This document shows, in pieces, positions 16,094 to 24,181 of a DNA stretch of 64,000 nt. The DNA comes from CAYILR01 sp964364175. Lineage in GTDB: Bacteria; Bdellovibrionota; UBA1018. Below the pieces are notes generated by a model, which searched no databases, was not told where the DNA came from, and worked only from the letters and a program-made list of their open reading frames with translations. Where the stretch lies: contig CAYILR010000005.1 in assembly GCA_964364175.1 (NCBI GenBank), positions 1 through 64,000 on the forward strand, given 5' to 3'. The translations under genes and the position numbers were made by a program. Within the stretch, counting starts at the first letter, position 1. Every line of letters starts with the position of its first letter.

Positions 16094-16936
16094 ATGTGCA
16101 TGTACTATCATTTTGTCGCTCGCACTTATCGTAACGCCACCCCCTTCAACGACCCTAAAAAAGCCTATTGGGCGTGGCGTATTTTGAAAGCAGCATTTCC
16201 CGATGCGCTGGCAGTTACGCTGATGCCCAACCACATCCACTTAGTCCTGAAGTCGGACTCACCGAAGCAAGATCGAACAAAACTGGCTCATATCCTGGGA
16301 AGATTCACTTTCGTGTTTGATGAGAAAACTCCATTCTGGCAACCCGTTCCTGAACCGCATCCCATTGTGAGCCAGGAAAAATTACGCCGGGATATTCGCT
16401 ATGTTTTATTGAATCCTTGTCGCGCAAAGCTTTGCAATGATCCACTGGCGTGGAAATGGTCGACCTACCGAGGCTCAATCGGCGCGGCGATGAACCCTTG
16501 GGTATCTCCCAAACGGTTGTTGCAAGCTCTCGGTGGAACGTCCATTCAAAATCATCGTTATCTCAGCTCAGACCCAAGCGTCAGCGTCCAGGGCACATCC
16601 CTTCCTACAGCGGTCTTACCGAGCAAAACACCTCAGAAAAATTTGCAAGACATCGCCGCCGCAGTTTTTTCAGCAGCCGAAGAACCCCATGATCCACAAC
16701 TCTTTCAAATCAAAAAATCGGTAGTGAGGGTGCTCTTTGTTCGCCTGGCCTATCATCAGGGATGGCAGGACGCAGCGACTCTGGCTCAATTTATGCAAAT
16801 TTCCTATTCAACTACTTGGAAGCTCGTTCAGCGAGAAAAAAACAAAGATTGCTCGGCAGCAGCGCTTTGCCTAGGCGACGAACGGCTTCGCAAATCTGTG
16901 AGGCCTCATTTGGAAGAAAACCTTCCATTTGAATAG
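16094..16936 (+). CDS. REP-associated tyrosine transposase (RAYT), first
   Basis: A 280-residue Y1 transposase (IS200/IS605-like TnpA_REP). It starts MCMYYHFVARTYRNATPF and has the HUH metal motif in MPNHIHLVLKSD (about residues 45-56) and the catalytic Tyr in RYVLLNPCRA (about 103). The C-terminal 80 residues form a helix-turn-helix-like extension, common in longer RAYTs. RAYTs nick and move REP palindromes as single strands. It sits alone between REP-1 copies C and D, the usual REP-RAYT-REP arrangement. The sequence is intact, so it is probably active or recently so. It is clearly different from the second RAYT at 21155-21811. Confidence 0.88.
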   Translation: MCMYYHFVARTYRNATPFNDPKKAYWAWRILKAAFPDALAVTLMPNHIHLVLKSDSPKQDRTKLAHILGRFTFVFDEKTPFWQPVPEPHPIVSQEKLRRDIRYVLLNPCRAKLCNDPLAWKWSTYRGSIGAAMNPWVSPKRLLQALGGTSIQNHRYLSSDPSVSVQGTSLPTAVLPSKTPQKNLQDIAAAVFSAAEEPHDPQLFQIKKSVVRVLFVRLAYHQGWQDAATLAQFMQISYSTTWKLVQREKNKDCSAAALCLGDERLRKSVRPHLEENLPFE

Positions 16937-16945
16937 TTACAAGTC

Positions 16946-16998
16946 CTCTGTGAGTGTCAATTTGGAATCCAATCTTCCAAATCGAGGGTCACAGATTT
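16946..16998. repeat. REP-1 single, copy D
   Basis: Palindrome CTCTGTGAGTGTC..ATTTGGAA..TTCCAAAT..CGAGGGTCACAG just downstream of the first RAYT. Together with copy C it encloses the transposase gene. It touches the end of the convergent START-like gene. Confidence 0.75.
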
Positions 16999-17681
16999 CA
17001 AAGCGAACCATTAAGATTCTTCAGCTGCCTATCAAGCAACTGCGGATTCTGGGTTTTGATTCTCTCGATGCTGGCTTTGAGATGGGTGACGGTCCTGCGC
17101 ACCGCTTTTTTGGCAAGAGGGACCACCCAGCTCAAAATACCCAAACTGTCTTTGGGGACCACGTAGTTTTGATAAACAGCCAAGGACCCGCCTTGGTAGT
17201 CAACAAATCGAACCAGACCATAGCTGGATTCGGCGGCTTTGGAAGGGACGAGCATTACCCAGCTAATTTGGTGTTCGTGAGAGTTGTTATTGGGTCGGGT
17301 CAATGCGTGTTGCATGACTAAAGAATCAGTTCCAAACCCGAATCCCAAATTTAGTGTCACATCAATGATCACGACATTGTTTTTGGGTTTGGGGCTGCGT
17401 GGGTTGGAAGCCAGGATATCGCCAGGAAAGTATTCAGGATGTCGGCCTTGATCCCAGTACACAGCAGCAGCTTCGTCGGGACGTGCCGCGACTTTTTGGT
17501 AGAGGGTAATTTGCGGCCAGATGCCCCCGAGATCTTTGTAACGTTCAATTTGCTCGCCGGATTGGAGAGCTTGCAATTCCTTGGGGTTGAAACTCGCGAG
17601 TTCTTGCTCTGCTGTTGAAGCGAAACAGGGAGAAGTGGTTGCAGTCAAAGCCAAAAGTACAAAAAATATTTTTTGAATCAT
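16998..17681 (-). CDS. Secreted START/SRPBCC-like lipid-binding protein
   Basis: A protein of about 227 residues starting MIQKIFFVLLAL with signal peptide to about 22. The ATG at 17681 is chosen over an upstream TTG at 17714 because the signal peptide begins there and a GAGG element precedes it. The mature part has the alternating strand-and-long-C-terminal-helix pattern of START/SRPBCC folds: YQKVAARPDEAAAVYWD, VVIIDVTLNLGFGFG, ISWVMLVPSKAAESSYG, SLAVYQNYVVPKD, and a terminal helix AKKAVRRTVTHLKASIE. This fold holds lipids or other hydrophobic ligands; the ligand is unknown. The gene stands alone and ends against REP-1 copy D. Confidence 0.55.
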   Translation of the reverse strand: MIQKIFFVLLALTATTSPCFASTAEQELASFNPKELQALQSGEQIERYKDLGGIWPQITLYQKVAARPDEAAAVYWDQGRHPEYFPGDILASNPRSPKPKNNVVIIDVTLNLGFGFGTDSLVMQHALTRPNNNSHEHQISWVMLVPSKAAESSYGLVRFVDYQGGSLAVYQNYVVPKDSLGILSWVVPLAKKAVRRTVTHLKASIERIKTQNPQLLDRQLKNLNGSL

Positions 17682-17854
17682 AGAGACGAATATATACCTC
17701 GAATTTTTAAACAATTAAAGTGAAAAAAGTGGATCCGTTCAGTCGGACTTGGGGCTTATCCCGTATTACTCCCCGAAATCTAAGACCTATTCCGGGAAAA
17801 TGGTCCTAAAGGACACAGACCCTCCAGCCGAAAAGCACTTAGAGGGATTGTTCT

Positions 17855-18490
17855 ATGGATAAAAAGCTACGGAAATGGACTTACGCCTGGGCAGTATTGA
17901 GCGCTGGAATTTTGGCAGTCCTGCCTGCGTCTGTGGATGCAGAGATGCTTCTGATGACTCCCAAGGTTCCCACCACGAGCAAAGTCGTGACGACTCCTGA
18001 GCATTATCCCGAATCCCACTTCAGCAAACCCGCTCCGGACGTCAAAAGAGGCATCGAAACGGGATTCATGGACATGGAAATCGCAACCATTGATGACGAG
18101 GTGGTGACCAAAAGATCCCCTGCTAGCATCAATGGCGGCGCGCCCTCGGCTCTCGGAGCAGACCCGGACACGGCTGCGTTGATCGGCAAACGAGGTGGCG
18201 TCCAAGAAGTGGCGCTGATTGCTGGCGATCTGGGGTATTTTCCGAAAACAGTTTTTGTGACCCGCGATATTCCGGTGCGAATGTTCGTGACCGGGGCTTC
18301 GCGCAACAGTCTATGCATCATGATGGATCAGTTTCACGTCAGCAAACAAGTTCGTTCACAGAAAATCGAAGAGATCTCGTTCACTCCCACCAGCCCCGGT
18401 AAATATCGGTTTTATTGTCCGATTAACGGGATGGAAGGAATTATGGTCGTGAAGGAGTTCGCAGCAGCCAATTCAGCCGCAGCTGAATAG
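17855..18490 (+). CDS. Secreted cupredoxin-like protein
   Basis: A 211-residue exported protein with a signal peptide (about 1-29, ending SVDA). A 90-residue low-complexity linker leads to a cupredoxin-type domain (about 118-203): QEVALIAGDLGYFPKTVFVT, then VTGASRNSLCIMMDQF and GKYRFYCPINGMEGIMVV. In copper-binding members the loop reads C-x-x-H-x-x-M; here it is CPINGM with Asn where His is expected, so copper binding may be lost or altered. It lies 18 bp upstream of cpaF on the same strand, but no functional link is obvious. It is probably periplasmic. Confidence 0.7.
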   Translation: MDKKLRKWTYAWAVLSAGILAVLPASVDAEMLLMTPKVPTTSKVVTTPEHYPESHFSKPAPDVKRGIETGFMDMEIATIDDEVVTKRSPASINGGAPSALGADPDTAALIGKRGGVQEVALIAGDLGYFPKTVFVTRDIPVRMFVTGASRNSLCIMMDQFHVSKQVRSQKIEEISFTPTSPGKYRFYCPINGMEGIMVVKEFAAANSAAAE

Positions 18491-18508
18491 AATCGAGTCC
18501 AGAGGCCC

Positions 18509-19657
18509 ATGGGTGTTTTCGAAGATTCAGTCGCAACCTTCCTCGCTCCCGTAGTCAAATATCTCGAGGATGATAGTGTCAGCGAAATTCTGATCAATGC
18601 TGCCGACGAAATATTTGTCGAACGCAAAGGGTTGCTGATGCGCATGCCTGAGGTTTTCAAAGACGAGCAAGCTTTGCAGGCGGCTATTCGAAACATCGCG
18701 CAATTCGTCGGTCGTCGCGTGGATGAGGAAAATCCGATTCTCGATGCTCGTTTGCCTAACGGAAGCCGGGTGGCGGCGGTGATTCCACCGTGTTCCAGAA
18801 AAGGTTCCACTCTCTCCATTCGTAAATTCTCCAAGGGTTCTCCTACATTTGTCGACTACATCAATTGGGGCTCGATATCGAAGGATGCGGCGCGGTTTTT
18901 GGACGTGAGTATTTTTCTCGCCAAGAACACGATTATTTCGGGCGGTACCGGTTCCGGTAAAACCAGTTTACTGAACGTGTTGGGCTCTCGGATTCCGGGT
19001 ACACAAAGATTGTTGGTGATTGAGGACGCGGCCGAATTGAAAATCAAAACCGAACACGTCGTGAATTTCGAGACCAAGCATGCCGACGCGATGGGAAAAG
19101 GCGCAGTTACCATCCGGGATCTGGTCAAAGCCGCCCTCCGATTGCGTCCCGACCGAATCATCGTCGGGGAGGTCCGGGGCCCCGAGGCTGTCGATTTGGT
19201 GACGGCCATGAACACGGGTCACGGTGGCTCGATGGGGACGACCCACGCCAACACGCCCTATGACGCATTGGTTCGTCTGGAAACTTTGTCGATGATGGGA
19301 GATACCAATGTTCCTGTTCAGGCGATTCGTCGGCAAATTTCAGCGGCGATCCACTTGGTGGTTCAAATTAAGCGTTTAAATGATGGTTCTAGAAAAATTA
19401 CCCACATCACCGAAGTTATTCCGGAGATCGATGATCAGGGCAAATACGTTCTGAAGGATATTTTTAAATTCGTACAGCGGGGAAAGACCCCCGAGGGTAA
19501 AATCGTCGGAGAGCATATTGCAACCGGTTACATTCCGACGTTCATGGAAGAAATCGAGATCAATCGGCTGCCGTTCCCCAGAGAAAAGTTCACACCGCCC
19601 GATTGGTATGTTCAAATGTTAAAGAAGGGTCCCGTTAAGGAAACTTCCGGACACTAA
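18509..19657 (+). CDS. cpaF: CpaF/TadA-type secretion ATPase, orphan
   Basis: A 382-residue hexameric ATPase of the type II/IV secretion superfamily. The Walker A motif is SGGTGSGKTSLLN (about 150), the Asp box LVIEDAAELK, Walker B/His-box region RLRPDRIIVGEVRGPEA and TGHGGSMGTTHANTP. CpaF drives tight-adherence (Tad) pilus assembly and normally sits with tadB, tadC, cpaB and rcpA genes. None of these is present here, so it must act with components encoded elsewhere or in another machine. The C-terminal extension (about 300-382) goes beyond the core. It precedes sthA by 2 bp. Confidence 0.88.
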   Translation: MGVFEDSVATFLAPVVKYLEDDSVSEILINAADEIFVERKGLLMRMPEVFKDEQALQAAIRNIAQFVGRRVDEENPILDARLPNGSRVAAVIPPCSRKGSTLSIRKFSKGSPTFVDYINWGSISKDAARFLDVSIFLAKNTIISGGTGSGKTSLLNVLGSRIPGTQRLLVIEDAAELKIKTEHVVNFETKHADAMGKGAVTIRDLVKAALRLRPDRIIVGEVRGPEAVDLVTAMNTGHGGSMGTTHANTPYDALVRLETLSMMGDTNVPVQAIRRQISAAIHLVVQIKRLNDGSRKITHITEVIPEIDDQGKYVLKDIFKFVQRGKTPEGKIVGEHIATGYIPTFMEEIEINRLPFPREKFTPPDWYVQMLKKGPVKETSGH

Positions 19658-19659
19658 AA

Positions 19660-21093
19660 TTGGTTAATTCACCGGGCCGTTATGATTTGATTGTCATTGG
19701 TTCAGGGCCTGCGGGGCAAAAGGCAGCGCTCCAGGGTTCAAAAGCGGGCAAGTCAGTTTTGATGATTGAGTCCTACGCGGCTGTCGGTGGAAATTGTATT
19801 CACTTTGGGACTCTGCCTTCGAAATCATTTCGTGAATCTGTTTACCGCTATTCACTCAGTTCCCACGGGGTGTTCGGGCAGGAAAAAGGTAAGAAGACTC
19901 TTCCCGAGATGAAGCGATTGCTGAGCCGGAAAAATCGAGTGGTCAGCAACGAAGCGAAAATCGTTTTCGATCAGATCAATCGTAATAAAATCAAACTGGT
20001 TCACGGTCACGCACAGTTTGTCGCGCTTCATGAGATTGAAGTGCAGTCAAAGAAGGGGAAGGTAGTTTATAGCGGTGAGAAAATTTTCATTGCGACGGGG
20101 GCTCGCCCTGTTTCTCCTGCGCACTTGCCTGTAGATGGTAAACTGATTCTAGATAGCAATACGGTTCTCGAACTCAAAAAAGTCCCCCGAACGATGGTGG
20201 TTTTGGGTGCGGGGATCATCGGCTGCGAATTTGCCAGCATGTTTTCCACGGCGGGCACCAAAGTTTATCTGATTGATAAGCGCAAAGAAATTCTCGCGAC
20301 AGTCGATCGCGAAATCGTGAATCATCTTTCGGAGCGGTTTGCTCACATGGGGCTGGAAGTGATTCTGGGCGCAGAAGCCTCAAAAGTGGAGAGGAAGAAG
20401 TCCAAGTCGAAAGCCTCGGGCTGCGTCATTCACCTCTCGAATGGGAAAAAAATCTCAACAGAAACCGTTTTGGTAGCTCAGGGACGCCTCGGGAATACCG
20501 AGGATCTGGGGCTTGAGAAAGTGGGAGTCAATCGCGACGAGCGGGGCTTGATTCATGTGGATCAGTATTTGCGCACGAATATTCCTCACATTTACGCGAT
20601 GGGGGATGTGATTGGATCGCCGGCTTTGGCGTCGACGAGCATGGAGCAGGGGCGGATTGCGTGTTGCCATGCTTTTTCGCTTCTCGAGGAAAGTGAATGT
20701 GTGATGCCTGCGATTTTTCCTTATGGAATTTATACGATTCCGGAAATTTCGTGCGTGGGGCTGTCCGAAGAGCAGGCCAAAGCGCAGAAGCTGGATTTTG
20801 TCATCGGAAAATCCTTCTACCGCGAGCTTGCGAGAGGACAGATCGTCGGTGACCGCTGGGGCATGCTCAAAATGCTAGTGGATCGAAAAACCCGCAAAGT
20901 CCTAGGCTTGCACATCGTTGGGGACGCAGCCTCAAACCTCATCCACGTCGGCCAGGCAGTCATGCAGCTCAACGGGACCGTAGATTACTTCGTCAAAACC
21001 GTCTTCAACTACCCCACACTAGCCGAAGCCTACAAAATCGCCGCTCTCAACATCTACAACCAAATCAAAGGCCACAAGTCCTCCCCCCGGTAA
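19660..21093 (+). CDS. sthA: Soluble pyridine nucleotide transhydrogenase-like flavoprotein
   Basis: A 477-residue class I pyridine nucleotide-disulfide oxidoreductase. FAD-binding is shown by DLIVIGSGPAGQKAAL (about 8-23), NAD(P) binding by VVLGAGIIGCEFASMF (about 178), the second FAD motif by PHIYAMGDVIGSPALAS, and the dimerisation domain fills the C-terminal 110 residues. The redox-disulfide site reads NCIHFGTLPSKS: the second Cys is replaced by Thr, as in SthA enzymes, which interconvert NADH and NADPH. Dihydrolipoamide dehydrogenase is therefore less likely. The start is a TTG at 19660, 2 nt after the cpaF stop. The stop codon lies inside REP-2 copy 2. Confidence 0.85.
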   Translation: MVNSPGRYDLIVIGSGPAGQKAALQGSKAGKSVLMIESYAAVGGNCIHFGTLPSKSFRESVYRYSLSSHGVFGQEKGKKTLPEMKRLLSRKNRVVSNEAKIVFDQINRNKIKLVHGHAQFVALHEIEVQSKKGKVVYSGEKIFIATGARPVSPAHLPVDGKLILDSNTVLELKKVPRTMVVLGAGIIGCEFASMFSTAGTKVYLIDKRKEILATVDREIVNHLSERFAHMGLEVILGAEASKVERKKSKSKASGCVIHLSNGKKISTETVLVAQGRLGNTEDLGLEKVGVNRDERGLIHVDQYLRTNIPHIYAMGDVIGSPALASTSMEQGRIACCHAFSLLEESECVMPAIFPYGIYTIPEISCVGLSEEQAKAQKLDFVIGKSFYRELARGQIVGDRWGMLKMLVDRKTRKVLGLHIVGDAASNLIHVGQAVMQLNGTVDYFVKTVFNYPTLAEAYKIAALNIYNQIKGHKSSPR

Positions 21094-21116
21094 AAGGGTG
21101 GCCCCCACCTTTTTCC
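21089..21116. repeat. REP-2 palindrome, copy 2
   Basis: GGTAAAAGGGTGG, a CCC centre and CCACCTTTTTCC. It overlaps the sthA stop codon and lies on the 3' side of the second RAYT. The hairpin with its T-run is a likely sthA terminator as well as a RAYT substrate. Confidence 0.75.
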
Positions 21117-21154
21117 TGACGCTATGGGTTGGTTTGATGTTTTAAGAAATATAA

Positions 21155-21811
21155 TCATTGGATAATTTCTAAATCTCGGAATATTTTTTTGGTTTTTTCG
21201 TCTTTATATTGTTTGAAAAATTTCCTCTTTAGTCCTTTTCCGATCAATTCATCGACTTCCTTCGAAAATGGCTGGTTAAGCCATTCCAGCCAGGGGACAG
21301 ATCCAGGTGTTGGCAAGTGGAACTCAAGCGCAGATCGTGAGTAAAAAATAGGGACAGGCAAGTAGGCAAATCCCAACAATCCATGAAGTGTAGAGTGGGG
21401 ATATTGCTCAACTCGCGCACATAAACCGGCCTTGACCGGATTGCGGTAAACATACTTGAGCGCATGTCCAAAATATCGAGATGATTCGATAATTGACCAA
21501 TAGTAGGGACCACCAAAGAGGTGGCCGGATTTGCCGCTGAGAGCGTTTGTTGCTTTGGTGATGTTGCTCATCCACTGGTTCATAACTATCCCCAAATCAA
21601 ACTCGGGAACGGTCGCGATCATGTGCACATGATTAGGCATAATGACCAGAACATGGACCTCGAGTCCGAAAATCAGACTCATGTGCCAGGTTTCAAAAGA
21701 AATCACTTTCCACATCCGATCCAACGGAAGGGGAAAAATCTCACGATTATTGACCCTCGCGGTGATGTGGTAGGGCAGAACGGTAGAACGATATAGATTT
21801 TTTCTAGGCAT
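21155..21811 (-). CDS. REP-associated tyrosine transposase (RAYT), second
   Basis: A 218-residue Y1 transposase. It starts MPRKNLYRSTVLPYHITARVN, with the N-terminal YHITAR strand typical of RAYTs. The HUH motif is in VIMPNHVHMIAT (about 54-65) and the catalytic Tyr in LKYVYRNPVKAGL (about 130). It is shorter than the first RAYT and differs throughout, so the two are separate lineages. It lies between REP-2 palindromes at 21089-21116 and 21848-21870, probably its own substrates. A third REP-2 copy lies at 117-145. The gene is intact and stands alone. Confidence 0.88.
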   Translation of the reverse strand: MPRKNLYRSTVLPYHITARVNNREIFPLPLDRMWKVISFETWHMSLIFGLEVHVLVIMPNHVHMIATVPEFDLGIVMNQWMSNITKATNALSGKSGHLFGGPYYWSIIESSRYFGHALKYVYRNPVKAGLCARVEQYPHSTLHGLLGFAYLPVPIFYSRSALEFHLPTPGSVPWLEWLNQPFSKEVDELIGKGLKRKFFKQYKDEKTKKIFRDLEIIQ

Positions 21812-21847
21812 ACGCCGGTATGACTGAGCAAGATGCTTGCCAAGCGT

Positions 21848-21870
21848 AAAAAGGTGGGGGCCACCTTTTT
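21848..21870. repeat. REP-2 palindrome, copy 3
   Basis: AAAAAGGTGG, a GGG centre and CCACCTTTTT, a perfect 10-bp inverted repeat on the 5' side of the second RAYT. It matches copies at 117-145 and 21089-21116. Confidence 0.8.
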
Positions 21871-21933
21871 GCAGCCATCCTTTTTATTGACACGATGCCC
21901 TGCTGGCGTTAACCCTCCTTTGGAGTGAGGAAA

Positions 21934-22434
21934 ATGAGTATGAATCAGTTCTCTGGTAAGGTTTCTAAGCTGTTGTTTGTGATGGCCTTGATGGCTTCGT
22001 CTACGGCCTCGTGGGCTAGAGATGCCGATGATGACCAGCTTTGTCCGGGCACTTTGAAGGGGTATCTTTGCACGTCAGCCACCTCGGTCATCGGTGTTTT
22101 GGGTTCTCCGACGATCAGCTATCAGATGGGGTTTAGCGAAGGTTCCAAAGGCTCAGTTTTGGGCTTGACCCTGACTGCGTTGATGCCGACTAACACCGGC
22201 CGTGATTTGTCGAATTTGACCACGACGGAAGATGAAAATGCGCAGCTTCAGATGATGGAAGTAGATTCAAAGGAATTCCTTCTCCACGATGCCCCCGCGT
22301 CAGTGACGCTGGTTGAAACAATGCAAATGGTTCGTGACATGGTTCAAAAGCAAGGCGTCGATTCTGTGATTTTCAGCGACGATCAAATTGCATTGGCGAT
22401 TTATTTTCAATCTAACTATTTAAATAGAATATAA
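21934..22434 (+). CDS. Secreted hypothetical protein
   Basis: A protein of about 166 residues with a signal peptide of about 27 residues ending STASWA. The ATG at 21934 has a good ribosome site (GAGTGAGG, 4 nt before) and is chosen over the GTG at 21925. The mature part has two cysteines near the start (LCPGTLKGYLC), which may form a disulfide, then a small-residue-rich segment and a helical C-terminus (VETMQMVRDMVQKQG). I recognise no family. It lies 12 bp upstream of eno on the same strand, which may be chance. Confidence 0.6.
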   Translation: MSMNQFSGKVSKLLFVMALMASSTASWARDADDDQLCPGTLKGYLCTSATSVIGVLGSPTISYQMGFSEGSKGSVLGLTLTALMPTNTGRDLSNLTTTEDENAQLQMMEVDSKEFLLHDAPASVTLVETMQMVRDMVQKQGVDSVIFSDDQIALAIYFQSNYLNRI

Positions 22435-22446
22435 AATTCAAAAGCG

Positions 22447-23748
22447 ATGAATACTAAAATCAGCAAGGTTTGGGCGAGGGAAGTACTGGATTCTCGAGGG
22501 TTTCCGACCGTGGAGGCTGAAGTCGAGCTGGATGGTGGCAAGTTCTTTGGGCGAGCGATTGTTCCGTCGGGAGCGTCGACAGGCGAAGGCGAAGCGCTTG
22601 AGTTGCGGGACGGAGATTCTAAACGCTTTTTGGGTAAAGGCACTCTGAAAGCTGTCGAAAACGTCCGTGGCAAAATCGCTTCGGCTCTTGAAGGCAAATC
22701 CTTTTCCAACCAGCGCGAACTTGATCAAGTGATGCTGGATCTCGATGGTACCCCGAACAAATCCAAACTGGGCGCCAACGCGATTTTGGCTGTGAGCATG
22801 GCATTTGCTCGCGCATGCTCGCAGGCTCAGGGATTGCAGGCCTATGAATCGCTGTCGCGCGAGTATGGCTCTGAAGGAACGACTCTCCCTGTACCGCTGA
22901 TGAATATTTTGAATGGCGGAAAGCATGCGGACAATGGACTGGCGCTGCAGGAGTTCATGATTGTTCCGGCAGGATTCTCAAAATTTTCAGAAGCTCTGCG
23001 TGCAGGAACCGAAGTTTTTCATGCGTTGAAAAAAATCCTCCATGACAAAGGGCTCTCGACCGCTGTCGGCGACGAAGGCGGATTCGCCCCACAAATTCCG
23101 GGTGCAAACCCGCACGAGCAAGCGATTCAGCTGATTCTCACCGCAATCGAAAAAGCAGGTTACAAAGCAGGCAAAGATATTTTCTTGGCCCTCGATTGCG
23201 CTGCCAGCGAATTTTCTGCAGGTCCTGGCCAATATAAATTTGAAGGCAAAACACTTTCAGCCAGCGAAATGATTGCAATCTATTCCAAATGGGCAGAGAA
23301 ATACCCCGTGATCTCTATCGAAGACGGCTTGGCCGAACACGACTGGGACGGCTGGAAAAAAATGACCGAGGTCATGGGCTCGAAATGCCAACTCGTCGGC
23401 GACGATCTCTTCGTCACCAATCCCGAGTTCCTGAAAAAAGGCATCGATAGCGGAACAGCCAATTCAATCCTGATCAAGCTCAATCAAATTGGCACTGTCA
23501 GCGAAACCTTCGATGCGATGAAAATGGCTGCAAAGGCTGGCTACACCGCAATTACTTCACACCGAAGTGGTGAGAGCGAAGATACCTTTATTGCCGAGTT
23601 GGCTGTTGCAACCGATTGCGGCCAGATCAAGACGGGATCTGCATCTCGCACGGATCGCCTTGCCAAGTACAATCAACTGCTGCGGATTGAGGAGCGGTTG
23701 GGTTCGAAGGCGAGATTTCTCGGAACCCAAACTTACAAAAAAATCTAA
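22447..23748 (+). CDS. eno: Enolase
   Basis: A full-length 433-residue enolase, converting 2-phosphoglycerate to phosphoenolpyruvate in glycolysis. The N-terminal domain starts with VWAREVLDSRGFPTVEAEV and contains the loop GASTGEGEALELRD. The barrel carries the Mg2+ ligands (around LALDCAASE, SIEDGLAEHDWDG and QLVGDDLFVTN), the catalytic Lys in SILIKLNQIGTVSE and the SHRSGESEDTF signature. No strong ribosome site precedes the ATG. It is followed 27 bp later by ftsB, a pairing seen in many proteobacteria. Confidence 0.97.
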   Translation: MNTKISKVWAREVLDSRGFPTVEAEVELDGGKFFGRAIVPSGASTGEGEALELRDGDSKRFLGKGTLKAVENVRGKIASALEGKSFSNQRELDQVMLDLDGTPNKSKLGANAILAVSMAFARACSQAQGLQAYESLSREYGSEGTTLPVPLMNILNGGKHADNGLALQEFMIVPAGFSKFSEALRAGTEVFHALKKILHDKGLSTAVGDEGGFAPQIPGANPHEQAIQLILTAIEKAGYKAGKDIFLALDCAASEFSAGPGQYKFEGKTLSASEMIAIYSKWAEKYPVISIEDGLAEHDWDGWKKMTEVMGSKCQLVGDDLFVTNPEFLKKGIDSGTANSILIKLNQIGTVSETFDAMKMAAKAGYTAITSHRSGESEDTFIAELAVATDCGQIKTGSASRTDRLAKYNQLLRIEERLGSKARFLGTQTYKKI

Positions 23749-23775
23749 GCTACGACGCAGTTGCTTGATTGATTT

Positions 23776-24111
23776 ATGCATGCTCTAATGGAGATTGTGA
23801 CCTCAAAAATCTGGGTAGTCATTTTCCTGACTTGGGCCTTGCTTCTCTCGGGTGTTTTCTCACCCTGGATGGGGCCCCCTGGGTTGATTCAATCACTTCG
23901 GTTGAAAAATTTGCTCCAATCCAAACACGAGCTGGCTCAGCACATCGAATCCGAACGGGATCGGCTCGAAGGCGAATTCATCCTTTTGGAGAGCAATCGA
24001 GTGGTACAAGAACATGAAATCCGAAGGGTTTTGGGATATGTGGCCCAGGATGAGATTGTTTTTGATTTCTCCGCGGGTGAAAACGCGATTTCACTGGTTT
24101 CGGTTCGTTAA
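23776..24111 (+). CDS. ftsB: FtsB/DivIC-like cell-division protein
   Basis: A 111-residue bitopic membrane protein. One N-terminal helix (about 9-30, IWVVIFLTWALLLSGVFS) is followed by a coiled coil (about 45-80, LKNLLQSKHELAQHIESERD) and a short C-terminal domain with REVLGYVA-like sequence. This is the FtsB/DivIC septum-formation-initiator layout; FtsB joins FtsL and FtsQ to activate septal wall synthesis. Placement right after eno supports the call, since eno-ftsB is a conserved pair. The name rests on layout and context more than on sequence identity. Confidence 0.8.
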   Translation: MHALMEIVTSKIWVVIFLTWALLLSGVFSPWMGPPGLIQSLRLKNLLQSKHELAQHIESERDRLEGEFILLESNRVVQEHEIRRVLGYVAQDEIVFDFSAGENAISLVSVR

Positions 24112-24144
24112 TTTAAAAATATAGTTCATATATGTAATATTGTA

Positions 24145-24173
24145 TTGCAATGATCAAGTACTGAGTGTATATT
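24145..24173 (+). promoter_or_regulatory. Sigma70-type promoter, possibly giving a leaderless mRNA
   Basis: TTGCAA (24145-24150) and TATATT (24168-24173) lie 17 bp apart. The expected start of transcription is about 24180, while the ATG of the next gene is at 24182 and has no Shine-Dalgarno sequence. Confidence 0.55.
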
Positions 24174-24181
24174 TCGGTCCT

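Noticed and set aside
17801..17830. GGTCCTAAAGGACAC before the cupredoxin-like gene as a third copy of the CTGTCYAAG operator
   Set aside because: It shares only a short GTCC/GGAC symmetry and does not align with the other two beyond that.
18509..19657. A full Tad pilus or type IV secretion locus
   Set aside because: Only the CpaF ATPase is present; neighbours are a cupredoxin-like protein and a transhydrogenase.
19660..21093. Dihydrolipoamide dehydrogenase
   Set aside because: The redox Cys pair is not complete (NCIHFGTLPSK), and no 2-oxoacid dehydrogenase genes are nearby; SthA fits better.
16094..21811. A composite transposon carried by the two Y1 transposases
   Set aside because: The two enzymes differ, have different palindromes and opposite orientation, and the genes between are ordinary; they look like independent RAYTs.
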